Below, in pieces: positions 17,047 through 25,208 of a stretch of DNA of 64,000 nt. Position numbers and translations under genes: made by a program. This DNA is from Geobacter sp. UBA5735. GTDB lineage: Bacteria > Desulfobacterota > Desulfuromonadia > Geobacterales > Geobacteraceae. The stretch's first letter is position 1; each line of letters opens with the position of its first letter. The stretch lies in assembly GCA_002419385.1 (NCBI GenBank), contig DIFZ01000050.1, forward strand, positions 83,966-147,965, read 5' to 3'. The notes beneath the pieces are model-generated. The model was not told the DNA's origin and ran no database searches. It saw only the letters and a list, made by a program, of their open reading frames with translations.

Positions 17047-17730
17047 ATGTTGCACATAATCCAGAACGACCCGGAAGTCCCTCCAGGCAACATTGTTGAC
17101 AATCTTGACGTCCCGTACGTGCTGCACCACAGCTACAGCACCAGACGAATGCCGCATCCGGCTGATGTTACGGCGCTCATCGTCCTGGGCGGCGCCATGG
17201 GCGCGAACGACGATGAAACACACCCTTTTCTCTCCCCGGTGAAGACCTTCATAAAGCAGTCCGTCCAATCAGGGATTCCCTACCTGGGAATCTGTCTGGG
17301 GGGGCAATTGCTGGCGTCGGCACTGGGAGCACGCGTTGCGTCCCATCGCTGGAACGAGCGAGGTATCCATGATGTGATCCTGAACACCAGCGGCAGGCAG
17401 GATCCCCTGTTCCGCGGATTCCCGGACCGGTTCCGCACCTTCCAGTGGCACGACGACAGCTTCGATATACCACAGGGCGCCAAACTCCTTGCTGCTTCGG
17501 AGGTCTGCCCCCACCAGAGCTTCCGTTTCGGCGCACGGGCCTGGGGGCTTCAGTTCCATCCTGAAGTGACGGAAGAAATCATTCGCGCATGGTGCGCCGC
17601 GGAGCATGTCTCACGGGAAAGGACCGAAGAGGAGGTTTCCCGGTTCAATTCAGGGGCTGACAGTTACCTCGGCACTGCGCGGCGCCTGCTCGACAACTTC
17701 ATCGAGGCTGCAGGTATCGGCAACACTTGA
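17047..17730 (+). CDS. Class I glutamine amidotransferase-like protein
   Basis: 227 residues with a start at 17047 supported by GGGGAG. The class I GATase triad is present: nucleophile Cys in YLGICLGGQLLA (about residue 84) and His and Glu in QFHPEVTEE (about 173-175). Such stand-alone domains resemble GuaA N-terminal-like or gamma-glutamyl-hydrolase-type enzymes that release ammonia from glutamine. The acceptor is unknown. Its place between nifK and nifEN suggests a nitrogen-metabolism link, but this is inference. It has no separate promoter that I can see and may be partly cotranscribed with nifHDK. Confidence 0.8.
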   Translation: MLHIIQNDPEVPPGNIVDNLDVPYVLHHSYSTRRMPHPADVTALIVLGGAMGANDDETHPFLSPVKTFIKQSVQSGIPYLGICLGGQLLASALGARVASHRWNERGIHDVILNTSGRQDPLFRGFPDRFRTFQWHDDSFDIPQGAKLLAASEVCPHQSFRFGARAWGLQFHPEVTEEIIRAWCAAEHVSRERTEEEVSRFNSGADSYLGTARRLLDNFIEAAGIGNT

Positions 17731-17918
17731 TCACCAATTGTGCAGACAGCAACCAATCACAGGCTGACTCAAGGGATCTTCCTTCATCCCGGACCGGGTT
17801 GTCTGTTTTTTCATCATATTTATCGGGAAATGAGCACCAATTTTTCCAACAGGCTTCCGGGCGCCTTCCGGACATGCCTAACCACCGGTAGTATCTGACA
17901 ATTATTTACCCGGCACTA

Positions 17919-17935
17919 TTGGCATAACAGATGCA
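17919..17935 (+). promoter_or_regulatory. Sigma-54 promoter of the nifEN operon
   Basis: TTGGCATAACAGATGCAA: GG at 17921-17922 and GC at 17933-17934, 10 bases apart. The leader terminator starts about 38 bases downstream. Confidence 0.8.
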
Positions 17936-17971
17936 ACTCTTGTGCAAAGACTTTCACTACATGGAATCAGG

Positions 17972-18013
17972 CAAAGGCGCCGTCATTCTCCAGAATGTGG
18001 CGCCTTTGTTTTT
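17972..18013 (+). terminator. Leader terminator (attenuator) upstream of nifEN
   Basis: CAAAGGCGCC (17972-17981) pairs with GGCGCCTTTG (17999-18008), with inner CATTC/GAATG pairing, then five T. It is preceded by CAG, giving the CAGGCAAAGGCGCC motif. The nifEN ATG is 12 bases beyond, and its ribosome site (GAGGTGG) overlaps the end of the terminator region. Confidence 0.85.
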
Positions 18014-18024
18014 CGAGGTGGCTC

Positions 18025-20784
18025 ATGGCACGTCCAGACTACTACGATGCACCAGAATGCGACACCCACCAGGACAAGGGCGCTCCCAGGTTCTGCAAAA
18101 AGTCCGAACCGGGGGAAGGAGCGGAACGAAGCTGCGCCTATGACGGCGCCCGCGTGGTGTTGATGCCCATAACCGACGTTATCCACCTGGTTCACGGCCC
18201 CATTGCCTGCGCCGGAAATTCCTGGGACAACCGGGGTGCCCGTTCCAGCGGCTCCCAGCTCTACCGCCGCGGCTTCACCACCGAGATGGTCGAGAACGAC
18301 GTCATTTTCGGCGGTGAAAAAAAACTGTACCGCGCAATCCTCGACCTTGCGGTCCGCTACCCCGAGGCCAAAGCTCTATTCGTCTATGCCACCTGCGTCA
18401 CCGCCATGACCGGCGACGACATCGAGGCGGTGTGTACGGCAGCCGCCGACAAGGTGGCCGTGCCGGTAATACCGGTAAACACCCCAGGGTTCATCGGCGA
18501 CAAGAACATCGGCAACCGCCTGGCCGGGGAGGTTCTGTACAAGTACGTCATCGGTACAGCCGAGCCGCTGGTCCTCGGCGACTACCCCATCAACCTGATT
18601 GGTGAATACAACATCGCCGGCGACCTCTGGGGCATGCAACCCCTGTTCGACCGCCTGGGCATCCAGGTCCTCTCCTGCATCAGCGGCGACGCCCGCTTCG
18701 AGGAGCTGCGTTATGCCCACCGGGCAAAGCTGAACGTGATCATCTGCTCCAAGTCCCTCACCAACCTGGCCAAGAAGATGCAGAAGATCCATGGCATCCC
18801 CTACCTGGAAGAGTCGTTCTACGGCATGACCGACACGGCCAAGGCGCTGCGCGACATCGCCCGGGAATTGGACAACGCGGTCAACGGCCTGGAGAAACGG
18901 CTCATGCAGGACCGGGTAGAAGCGTTGCTCCAAAAGGAAGAGGCTACGTGCCGCGAACGGATCGCACCCTACCGTGCACGACTGGAGGGAAAGCGTGCGG
19001 TGCTCTTCACCGGCGGGGTCAAGACCTGGTCCATGGTCAACGCCTTGGGGGAACTCGGAGTGGAAGTCCTTGCTGCGGGCACCCAGAATTCCACATTGGA
19101 AGATTTCTACCGTATGAAGGCACTGATGCACGAAGATGCGAAAATCATCGAGGACACCTCAACCGCGGGCCTGTTGGGAATCATGCGCGAGAAGATGCCG
19201 GACCTGATCGTGGCAGGAGGAAAGACCAAGTTCCTGGCATTGAAGACCAAAACCCCCTTCCTTGACATCAACCACGGACGTACCCACCCCTATGCAGGGT
19301 ACGAGGGGATGGTAACCTTTGCGAAGCAACTCGACCTGACGGTGAACAATCCCATATGGCCGATCCTCAACACCCCGGCGCCATGGGAGAAATCTGATGG
19401 GGAGCTGGCTTTGGACGCAGCAGCGGCGACGGGCCACGCTGAAAAAGTGCATGCCGAAGAACTGTCGTCATCCCGGGTCAAGGTACCCGCAAAACCGGCA
19501 ACCGTGAACCCCCAGAAAAACTCACCGGCTCTGGGCGCCACCCTGGCCTTCCTGGGCATCGACCGGATGCTCGCCCTGCTGCATGGCGCCCAGGGGTGCT
19601 CCACTTTCATAAGACTTCAGCTGTCGAGGCATTTCAAGGAGTCCATCGCCCTCAACTCCACGGCCATGAGCGAGGACACCGCCATTTTCGGCGGCTGGGA
19701 AAACCTGAAGAAGGGCATCGGGCGGGTCATCGAAAAGTTCAATCCCGGTGTTGTGGGAGTGATGACCTCCGGTCTCACCGAAACCATGGGGGACGATGTA
19801 CGGAGCGCCATCAGCCAGTTTCGCGAAGAGCAGCCGGAGCATGCACCCGTGCCGGTAATCTGGGCCTCGACGCCGGATTATTGCGGTTCGCTGCAGGAAG
19901 GCTACGCTGCTGCAGTCGAGGCCATCCTTTCTACCGTACCGGAAAGGGGAACCACGATCCCCGGCCTGGTGGCCCTGCTGCCCGGATGCCACCTGACCCC
20001 GGCAGATGTGGAGGAACTGAAAGAACTCGTCCAGTCATTCGGACTGACCTGCCTGGCAGTTCCCGATATTTCCACAGCCCTGGACGGCCATATCGACGCT
20101 GAGGTTTCATCACTCTCCACCGGCGGGATCTCTATCGATGACATCCGCCGCGCCGGAAGAAGCTGCGCCGTCATCTATGCAGGTGATTCTCTCGCCAAAG
20201 CAGGCGCCATCATGCGCGATCGCTTCGGTATCCCTGCGTATGGGTTCACCTCGGTGACCGGCCTCGCGGAGACGGACCGGCTCATGGCCGCCCTTTCCGT
20301 CATCAGCGGAAAACCGGTTCCCGAGAAGCAGCGTCGGCAACGAAGCAGGCTCATGGACGCAATGGCCGACAGCCACTACCAGTTCGGGAGCAAGAAAGTT
20401 GCGCTGGCCCTGGAGTCGGACAACCTGAAGACGCTGGTCCCCTTCCTCCACGGCATGGGATGCGACATACAGGCGGCCCTGTCCGCCACCCGTACCCGCG
20501 GCCTGGACGCTCTGCTGTGCGGCAATGTGTCCGTGGGCGATCTGGAGGACCTGGAATCTGCTGCCCGGGGAGCGGACCTGCTGGTGGCCAACTCGAATGG
20601 CCGGCAAGCTGCTGCCAGACTGAAAATCGGCGCCCACTTGCGGGCAGGCTTGCCGGTGTTCGACCGCCTCGGCGCCCACCAGAAAATGTGGGTCGGTTAC
20701 CGCGGCACCATGAACCTGGTGTTCGAAGCTGCCAATCTGTTCCAGTCTCATGCCAGGGAAGCCCAGAAGCTGGCGCACAATTAG
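18025..20784 (+). CDS. nifEN: Fused FeMo-cofactor scaffold protein NifEN
   Basis: 919 residues. Residues 1-440 are NifE: Cys24, Cys37 (SCAYDGA) and Cys62 (GPIACAGNSWDNRG) match cluster ligands, and NLIGEYNIAGD is typical. A linker of about 45 residues (Ala/Glu/Lys-rich, about 450-495) leads to NifN, beginning ATLAFLGIDRMLALLHGAQGC and ending near residue 915. NifEN matures the NifB-cofactor to FeMo-co. Separate nifE and nifN genes are usual; fusion is known in Geobacter and in some vnf systems. The start at 18025 is chosen for GAGGTGG and the family N-terminus. First gene of nifEN-nifX-fdxB-nifX2-draT. Confidence 0.96.
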   Translation: MARPDYYDAPECDTHQDKGAPRFCKKSEPGEGAERSCAYDGARVVLMPITDVIHLVHGPIACAGNSWDNRGARSSGSQLYRRGFTTEMVENDVIFGGEKKLYRAILDLAVRYPEAKALFVYATCVTAMTGDDIEAVCTAAADKVAVPVIPVNTPGFIGDKNIGNRLAGEVLYKYVIGTAEPLVLGDYPINLIGEYNIAGDLWGMQPLFDRLGIQVLSCISGDARFEELRYAHRAKLNVIICSKSLTNLAKKMQKIHGIPYLEESFYGMTDTAKALRDIARELDNAVNGLEKRLMQDRVEALLQKEEATCRERIAPYRARLEGKRAVLFTGGVKTWSMVNALGELGVEVLAAGTQNSTLEDFYRMKALMHEDAKIIEDTSTAGLLGIMREKMPDLIVAGGKTKFLALKTKTPFLDINHGRTHPYAGYEGMVTFAKQLDLTVNNPIWPILNTPAPWEKSDGELALDAAAATGHAEKVHAEELSSSRVKVPAKPATVNPQKNSPALGATLAFLGIDRMLALLHGAQGCSTFIRLQLSRHFKESIALNSTAMSEDTAIFGGWENLKKGIGRVIEKFNPGVVGVMTSGLTETMGDDVRSAISQFREEQPEHAPVPVIWASTPDYCGSLQEGYAAAVEAILSTVPERGTTIPGLVALLPGCHLTPADVEELKELVQSFGLTCLAVPDISTALDGHIDAEVSSLSTGGISIDDIRRAGRSCAVIYAGDSLAKAGAIMRDRFGIPAYGFTSVTGLAETDRLMAALSVISGKPVPEKQRRQRSRLMDAMADSHYQFGSKKVALALESDNLKTLVPFLHGMGCDIQAALSATRTRGLDALLCGNVSVGDLEDLESAARGADLLVANSNGRQAAARLKIGAHLRAGLPVFDRLGAHQKMWVGYRGTMNLVFEAANLFQSHAREAQKLAHN

Positions 20785-20787
20785 TTT

Positions 20788-20831
20788 CCATCCGGAAACT
20801 GCATCGGTGTCGATCCGGAGTTTCCGGATGG
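20788..20831. repeat. Inverted repeat between nifEN and nifX
   Basis: CCATCCGGAAACT (20788-20800) and its exact complement (20819-20831) flank an 18-base loop. No T-run follows, so it is more likely an mRNA processing or stability hairpin than a terminator. It starts just after the nifEN stop codon. Confidence 0.6.
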
Positions 20832-20909
20832 CCACCAATGAGAAAACAGGGGATTCGTCTGCAGGCTGAAGAGAGAAGGAGACCTGTTATTTTCAAGAAA
20901 GGACACACC

Positions 20910-21299
20910 ATGAAAGTAGCCTTCACCAGCAGTACCGGCGACCGTATCGACCAGCATTTCGGCCAGTGCACGAGTTTCCATGTCTGGGAAATCGGGCCGG
21001 AGACAGCGCAGTTGCTGACCACGGTCAGCGCCGTCACCACAGCAGAAGACGAAGAAGACCGCATCACCGCGCGTGCCAACGCCATCAGCGGTTGCTCCAT
21101 CGTCTACACCATGCAGATCGGCGGTCCCGCCGCCGCCAAACTTGTGGCCCGCAAGATCCACCCCATGAAGACAAACACGGAAATCCCGGTGTGCGATATC
21201 ATCGGCAAACTCCAGGAAGTGCTGCGGGGAAATCCGCCCCCGTGGCTCAGAAAGGCCTTGAACGCCAGGGATCCGGGCACATTCATGGATGCGGATTAG
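20910..21299 (+). CDS. nifX: FeMo-cofactor carrier protein NifX
   Basis: 129 residues. NifX binds NifB-cofactor and the VK-cluster and exchanges them with NifEN. The N-terminus MKVAFTSSTGDRIDQHFGQC and DRITARANAISGCSIVYTMQIGGPAAAKLVA are typical of the dinitrogenase FeMo-cofactor-binding domain. AAAGGA lies before the ATG at 20910. It follows nifEN by 125 bases containing a hairpin and precedes fdxB. The C-terminal PPPWLRKAL is a NifX signature. Confidence 0.92.
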   Translation: MKVAFTSSTGDRIDQHFGQCTSFHVWEIGPETAQLLTTVSAVTTAEDEEDRITARANAISGCSIVYTMQIGGPAAAKLVARKIHPMKTNTEIPVCDIIGKLQEVLRGNPPPWLRKALNARDPGTFMDAD

Positions 21300-21350
21300 G
21301 ACCAGGACTATTTTGCCAGTTTATCATAAAAAAATCGGAGGTATAAGAAC

Positions 21351-21614
21351 ATGGGTTACATAACCGCATTACGCAGAAACAAGACTGAATACACCCCGCA
21401 CTTCATAAAGAACATCGATGAAGAAACCTGCATCGGCTGCGGCCGCTGCTTCAAGGTCTGCGCCCACGAAGTCCTTGCTTTCGAAGAAGTGGACGAGGAT
21501 GATTCCGCCAAGATGTTCATGAAGGTCGACAACCCCGGCAACTGCATCGGCTGCCAGGCATGCGGCAGAACCTGCGCAAAGAAGTGTTTCTCCTTCGAAC
21601 CGGTGGTGATGTGA
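21351..21614 (+). CDS. fdxB: nif-specific ferredoxin III (2x 4Fe-4S)
   Basis: 87 residues. Two cluster motifs are present: CIGCGRCFKVC (residues 27-37) and CIGCQACGRTC (about 65-75), each followed by further Cys. FdxB-type ferredoxins carry electrons for cofactor assembly or to NifH. CGGAGG precedes the ATG. It lies between the two NifX-like genes, the usual place for FdxB. Confidence 0.92.
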   Translation: MGYITALRRNKTEYTPHFIKNIDEETCIGCGRCFKVCAHEVLAFEEVDEDDSAKMFMKVDNPGNCIGCQACGRTCAKKCFSFEPVVM

Positions 21615-21662
21615 TTGCGAGAAGGACCAGCCTGCCGCACCCGCAACGATAGGGAGGACCAC

Positions 21663-21992
21663 ATGCTTTTCGCTGTTGCCACGAAAAACGGCCGGGATAT
21701 CGACCGGCATTTCGGCCATGCCGATCGGTTTGCCATCTTTGAAGTTGACGGAACCGAAGTGAGGCAGATTGGAGAAAGAGCCGTCGACCGCTACTGCAGC
21801 GCTGATGAAGACCACCCGCTCCGCGGTCACGTTCTGCAGGACATCGCCGATGCGCTCGAGGGATGCAGGGCCATTGTCTGCGCAAGAATCGGCGCGGCGC
21901 CCCGTGAAGAAATGACCCGTCTCGGCTTCGAGGTGTACCCTGCATCGGGCGAAATCAGGGCGACGCTGGTTGAACTGGCGAAACTCTTCTGA
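21663..21992 (+). CDS. Second NifX-like / free NifB C-terminal-type cofactor-binding domain
   Basis: 109 residues with a start at 21663 after AGGGAGGA. Begins MLFAVATKNGRDIDRHFGHADRF, the dinitrogenase iron-molybdenum cofactor domain, and includes YCSADEDHPLRGHV and ALEGCRAIVCARIGAAP, closer to the C-terminal NifX-like domain of long NifB proteins than to NifX itself. The NifB here (24203-25069) lacks that domain, so this gene may supply it in trans. That relation is inference. It lies in the nifEN operon before draT. Confidence 0.8.
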   Translation: MLFAVATKNGRDIDRHFGHADRFAIFEVDGTEVRQIGERAVDRYCSADEDHPLRGHVLQDIADALEGCRAIVCARIGAAPREEMTRLGFEVYPASGEIRATLVELAKLF

Positions 21993-22018
21993 ACCGTTAT
22001 CAAGCGAGGCGGTGATCC

Positions 22019-22813
22019 ATGACCGGACAATGCTTCAACCTGTGCAATCTCCCTCCGTGGGTCATCGCCTCGCGGCACTTCAACGAGCACCCGCGCCTGC
22101 TGGAAATCCAGGGGGTGCGTCAGGCCAACCGGTTTCTGTTCCGGAAACTGGACACGCTTTCCTCAGCCCATGAGCGGGCAACCGTATTTCACGACTACAT
22201 GTCGGTGAAATTCCAGCTCCATCACTGGCAGAGCCATACCGGCACCGCCCGCAGGAGCTTGAGGAACAGCTACCTTCGTTTCCTGCGGGGTTGGATGATG
22301 GATTCCAACTCGGTGGAGGGAGCCGTCCTGAAGGGATGGGTCGAGAGCCGCATGGGTCTGCCCCCCACTTTTCACAAGGTGCGCATCCCCTGCCTCCATT
22401 GCGAAGAATATATGGTCTTCGCTCTGGATCGCACAAAGGGAAGTGCCCGGACAAATGCCATCAATGCCCAGCTCGATCTTCTCTATGAATACTGCCAGTA
22501 CGAATTGGGAAAAATCACCCCGGCAGATACGTGTCTCACCCTGTTCCGCGGCACCAACGACGCGAACGAGTACGAAACCATCGAATCAATCGGCAAGCGT
22601 GACAGAATCGTTCGTCTGAACAACCTGGTATCATTCACCGCCGACGAAGAACGAGCCTGGGAATTCGGCGACACGGTATGGGAGATCAAGGCGCCCTCCT
22701 CAAAGATATTCTTTTTCGGCAACCTGCTGCCCACCAGCATTTTGAAGTGCGAAGGGGAGTTCCTGGTCATTGGCAGAGAATACCGGGTCCGAAGGGTCAT
22801 GTGCACCATATAA
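22019..22813 (+). CDS. draT: NAD+-dinitrogen-reductase ADP-ribosyltransferase DraT
   Basis: 264 residues. Transfers ADP-ribose from NAD+ to an arginine of NifH (Arg99 here), switching nitrogenase off when ammonium or darkness/energy signals arrive. Family features: CNLPPWVIASRHFNEHP at the N-terminus, LFRGTNDANEYE, LNNLVSFTADEERAWEFGD and SSKIFFFGNLLP. GAGGCGG precedes the ATG. It ends the nifEN operon and converges with draG over a shared palindromic terminator, so the switch pair is transcribed from opposite strands. Confidence 0.93.
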   Translation: MTGQCFNLCNLPPWVIASRHFNEHPRLLEIQGVRQANRFLFRKLDTLSSAHERATVFHDYMSVKFQLHHWQSHTGTARRSLRNSYLRFLRGWMMDSNSVEGAVLKGWVESRMGLPPTFHKVRIPCLHCEEYMVFALDRTKGSARTNAINAQLDLLYEYCQYELGKITPADTCLTLFRGTNDANEYETIESIGKRDRIVRLNNLVSFTADEERAWEFGDTVWEIKAPSSKIFFFGNLLPTSILKCEGEFLVIGREYRVRRVMCTI

Positions 22814-22816
22814 ACC

Positions 22817-22849
22817 AGACCTGCCAGGTTTTCAAAACCTGGCAGGTCT
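22817..22849. terminator. Bidirectional terminator between draT and draG
   Basis: Two perfect 16-base arms around a single C; outer part AGACCTGCCAGG, inner TTTT/AAAA. It starts four bases after the draT stop and overlaps the draG stop codon, serving both converging genes. Confidence 0.85.
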
Positions 22850-23768
22850 AGAACCCCATCGGTGAAAGCCCGACCAGCTTTGTCGCCAGATCGGCGATCT
22901 CACGGGCCACGTTTCGGTCGAGTTTCCTGAGCCAGCGTGACGGCAACTGCTCGAAGCCGTAAAAAGCCCCTGCCAACCCCCCGACAATCGCGCCGGTCGT
23001 ATCCGCATCACCTCCCTGGTTGACTGTTGCGACAATGCACTCCTCGAAATCCCGGCAACGAAAGAAATGGTGGCAGACCGTCTGGAAGGTATCCACCACA
23101 TACCCGGTCGCCAGCCCATGGTAAGGCTCAAAGCCAAAGGCAGGGTATTCCGCGACCAGACGTTCAACCTCCCTCCGCAGCCGGTATTTTGAACGCCCCT
23201 CGATGGCGAACTGCAGCATTCGTCCGTAACAGCGGCAGGCAGCGTCCGAAAGCTGATGGTTGTGCGTCAGATGGGCCTGCTCCCCTGCACAGCGGTCCAG
23301 CAGATCGGGCCGGCCTAAGGTGGCCAGAGCCACCGGAACCATGCGCATCAGCGCGCCGTTCCCGCCATCCCACTGATTGGGAGGAGACTCCAGCCTGCCG
23401 GTCAGCATGATGTTTCGTATCCCCCGACGGCAGGTGTCACCGATATCGATCGGCCTGGATTTGAGCCAGGCAACGAACTGCCCCGCAACGGCGGCCAGGT
23501 CCCAGGACCCGGATCGGCACACGGCGCGCGCGATACAGAGGGACATTTCGGTATCGTCGGTCACCTGCCCCGGCCTGAGACGCAACCAGCCACCTCCCGT
23601 CATCTCCCGCAGGACGCCGTATTTTGCCTTGATCTCGCCGGCGGTCATGAACTCCACCGGCGCGCCGAGCGCATCACCCAGGGCAAATCCCAGAAACGAC
23701 GAACGGGCACTGGAAAGGACTTCATGACGTGCGACTGCGGCAAGGGCGTTTTCATCTCGTGTGGTCAT
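22848..23768 (-). CDS. draG: ADP-ribosyl-[dinitrogen reductase] hydrolase DraG
   Basis: 306 residues. Removes ADP-ribose from NifH and reactivates nitrogenase. Di-manganese ARH-fold motifs are present: LGFALGDALGAPVEFM, GQVTDDTEMSL (ligand TDDTE), and the C-terminal VNQGGDADTTGAIVGGLAGA. The ATG at 23768 follows GGGAGAGG; an alternative GTG is one codon upstream. It is convergent with draT. The separate transcription unit implies its expression need not follow sigma-54 nif control. Confidence 0.94.
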   Translation of the reverse strand: MTTRDENALAAVARHEVLSSARSSFLGFALGDALGAPVEFMTAGEIKAKYGVLREMTGGGWLRLRPGQVTDDTEMSLCIARAVCRSGSWDLAAVAGQFVAWLKSRPIDIGDTCRRGIRNIMLTGRLESPPNQWDGGNGALMRMVPVALATLGRPDLLDRCAGEQAHLTHNHQLSDAACRCYGRMLQFAIEGRSKYRLRREVERLVAEYPAFGFEPYHGLATGYVVDTFQTVCHHFFRCRDFEECIVATVNQGGDADTTGAIVGGLAGAFYGFEQLPSRWLRKLDRNVAREIADLATKLVGLSPMGF

Positions 23769-24021
23769 CACAGGTGCCTCTCCCTGCCAGATGCCTGTTC
23801 AGATACCATGCCAGAATGTCTGATCCATGACGTTGCCGCCTCAATGGCCATTTCAGCCATGCACGAGCATCATGAGAGCCCCGGGGTACCGGCCAGATCA
23901 GCCTTGCTCGCGTCAGCTCCGCCTATTTTTTAATCATTACGCACGAAGCACCGCACTGTGCCGCTGCCTCCGGCATTGTCCGAACCGCTGAAAACAGTGG
24001 ATAAATGCCGTGTTTTTCCAA
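23769..24021. other. Divergent draG-nifB intergenic region, promoter-distal part
   Basis: About 250 bases that must include the draG promoter on the minus strand. I cannot place -35/-10 boxes with confidence, and no gene is visible. Confidence 0.35.
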
Positions 24022-24038
24022 TCGGCACGTTTCATGAT
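24022..24038 (+). promoter_or_regulatory. Weak candidate sigma-54 promoter of nifB
   Basis: TCGGCACGTTTCATGAT has the GGCACG -24 element, but the -12 position reads GA instead of GC at 10-base spacing. It is the best match upstream of the nifB leader terminator, which lies about 100 bases downstream. Confidence 0.3.
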
Positions 24039-24134
24039 AGGAGAAGATCAAAGCAAACTGATACCACAACGATTTCCATAAATCCGAAGCGTGATTCCTT
24101 ACGGTCAGCCCGTAACGGATCCATCTTTCCCAGC

Positions 24135-24167
24135 AAAGGGGCTGGCGTACTGACGCCGGCCCCTTTT
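24135..24167 (+). terminator. Leader terminator (attenuator) upstream of nifB
   Basis: AAAGGGGC (24135-24142) pairs with GCCCCTTT (24159-24166), and GGCGT pairs with ACGCC around loop ACTG, ending in a short T-run. It is preceded by CAG, a diverged form of the motif in front of the other nif leader terminators. It lies 36 bases before the nifB ATG. Confidence 0.75.
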
Positions 24168-24202
24168 CATCTTTTCGACACCAGACAAGCACGGAGGACT
24201 CC

Positions 24203-25069
24203 ATGGCAACCACCTGTACGGGCAACAAAAACATTCAGGGACATCCCTGTTTCAGCGGCAACCACAAGCAGAACGGGCGCATGCACCTTGCCGTCGCACC
24301 ACGCTGCAACATCAAGTGCGGCTACTGCAGCCGCCGCCACGACTGTGCCAATGAATCCCGGCCCGGCGTCACCAGCAGGCTCCTGACACCGGTCGAGGCA
24401 TTGGAAAAAGTGCGCGAGGTAATGGCAAACCCCATTCTCGGCCCTATAATCAAGGTCGTGGGAATTGCCGGGCCCGGCGACCCGCTGGCGAACGACGAAA
24501 CCTTCACCACCTTCCAGCTGATCGGGAAAGAGTTCCCCCACCTCGTGAAATGCATGAGCACCAACGGTCTTTTGCTGCCGGAAAAAATCCATGCCCTGGA
24601 AAGACTCGGGCTCCACAGCCTGACCGTGACGCTCAATGCATTGGATCCCACTGTCGGCGCCAGGATATACCGGTACATTCGATATCACGGCAAACGATAC
24701 TCCGGCGCGGAAGCTGCCCGCATACTCGTCGACAACCAGCTGGAAGGCATACGGCTGGCCGCCGCATACGGCATGACCATCAAGGTGAACACTGTGCTCA
24801 TCCCGGGGCTGAATGGGGATCAGGTGCGTCACATTGCCAGCAGGGTAAAGGATCTCGGAGCAACGGTCATGAATGTGATGCCCGTAATTCCCCAGGCAGA
24901 GTTCTCCGGCATAATCCCCCCTACGCCGGAGGAGCTGTCTGCAGTGCAGACCGTCATCGAACAGATCATCAGCCAGTTCAGGCACTGCAGGCGGTGCCGG
25001 GCGGATGCAGTCGGGCTGGTAGACGCTGAGAAACAGATCGCAGGCAAAAAATGCGTGGCAACCGCATAA
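24203..25069 (+). CDS. nifB: FeMo-cofactor biosynthesis radical SAM protein NifB (short form)
   Basis: 288 residues. Builds the NifB-cofactor (8Fe-9S-C) by radical SAM chemistry. The radical SAM cluster motif CNIKCGYC uses Cys35, Cys39 and Cys42; GHPCFSGNHKQNGRMHLAVAPR upstream is typical of NifB, as are GIAGPGDPLAN and VKCMSTNGLLLPE. The protein ends after HCRRCRADAVGLV and lacks the C-terminal NifX-like domain of long NifB; such a domain is encoded separately at 21663. GGAGG precedes the ATG. Own leader with terminator. Confidence 0.95.
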   Translation: MATTCTGNKNIQGHPCFSGNHKQNGRMHLAVAPRCNIKCGYCSRRHDCANESRPGVTSRLLTPVEALEKVREVMANPILGPIIKVVGIAGPGDPLANDETFTTFQLIGKEFPHLVKCMSTNGLLLPEKIHALERLGLHSLTVTLNALDPTVGARIYRYIRYHGKRYSGAEAARILVDNQLEGIRLAAAYGMTIKVNTVLIPGLNGDQVRHIASRVKDLGATVMNVMPVIPQAEFSGIIPPTPEELSAVQTVIEQIISQFRHCRRCRADAVGLVDAEKQIAGKKCVATA

Positions 25070-25208
25070 TTTTACCCTTTAGAATTTCCGCAAACGTCCG
25101 ATACATCCTCATGAGGAAAACGTCTCCCCTGAGGGAAACGACAAACGCGGTCAGCAGGCGGATGAACCCCGCATGCAGCCGGAAAATCTGACAAATAAGG
25201 AGATTTCT

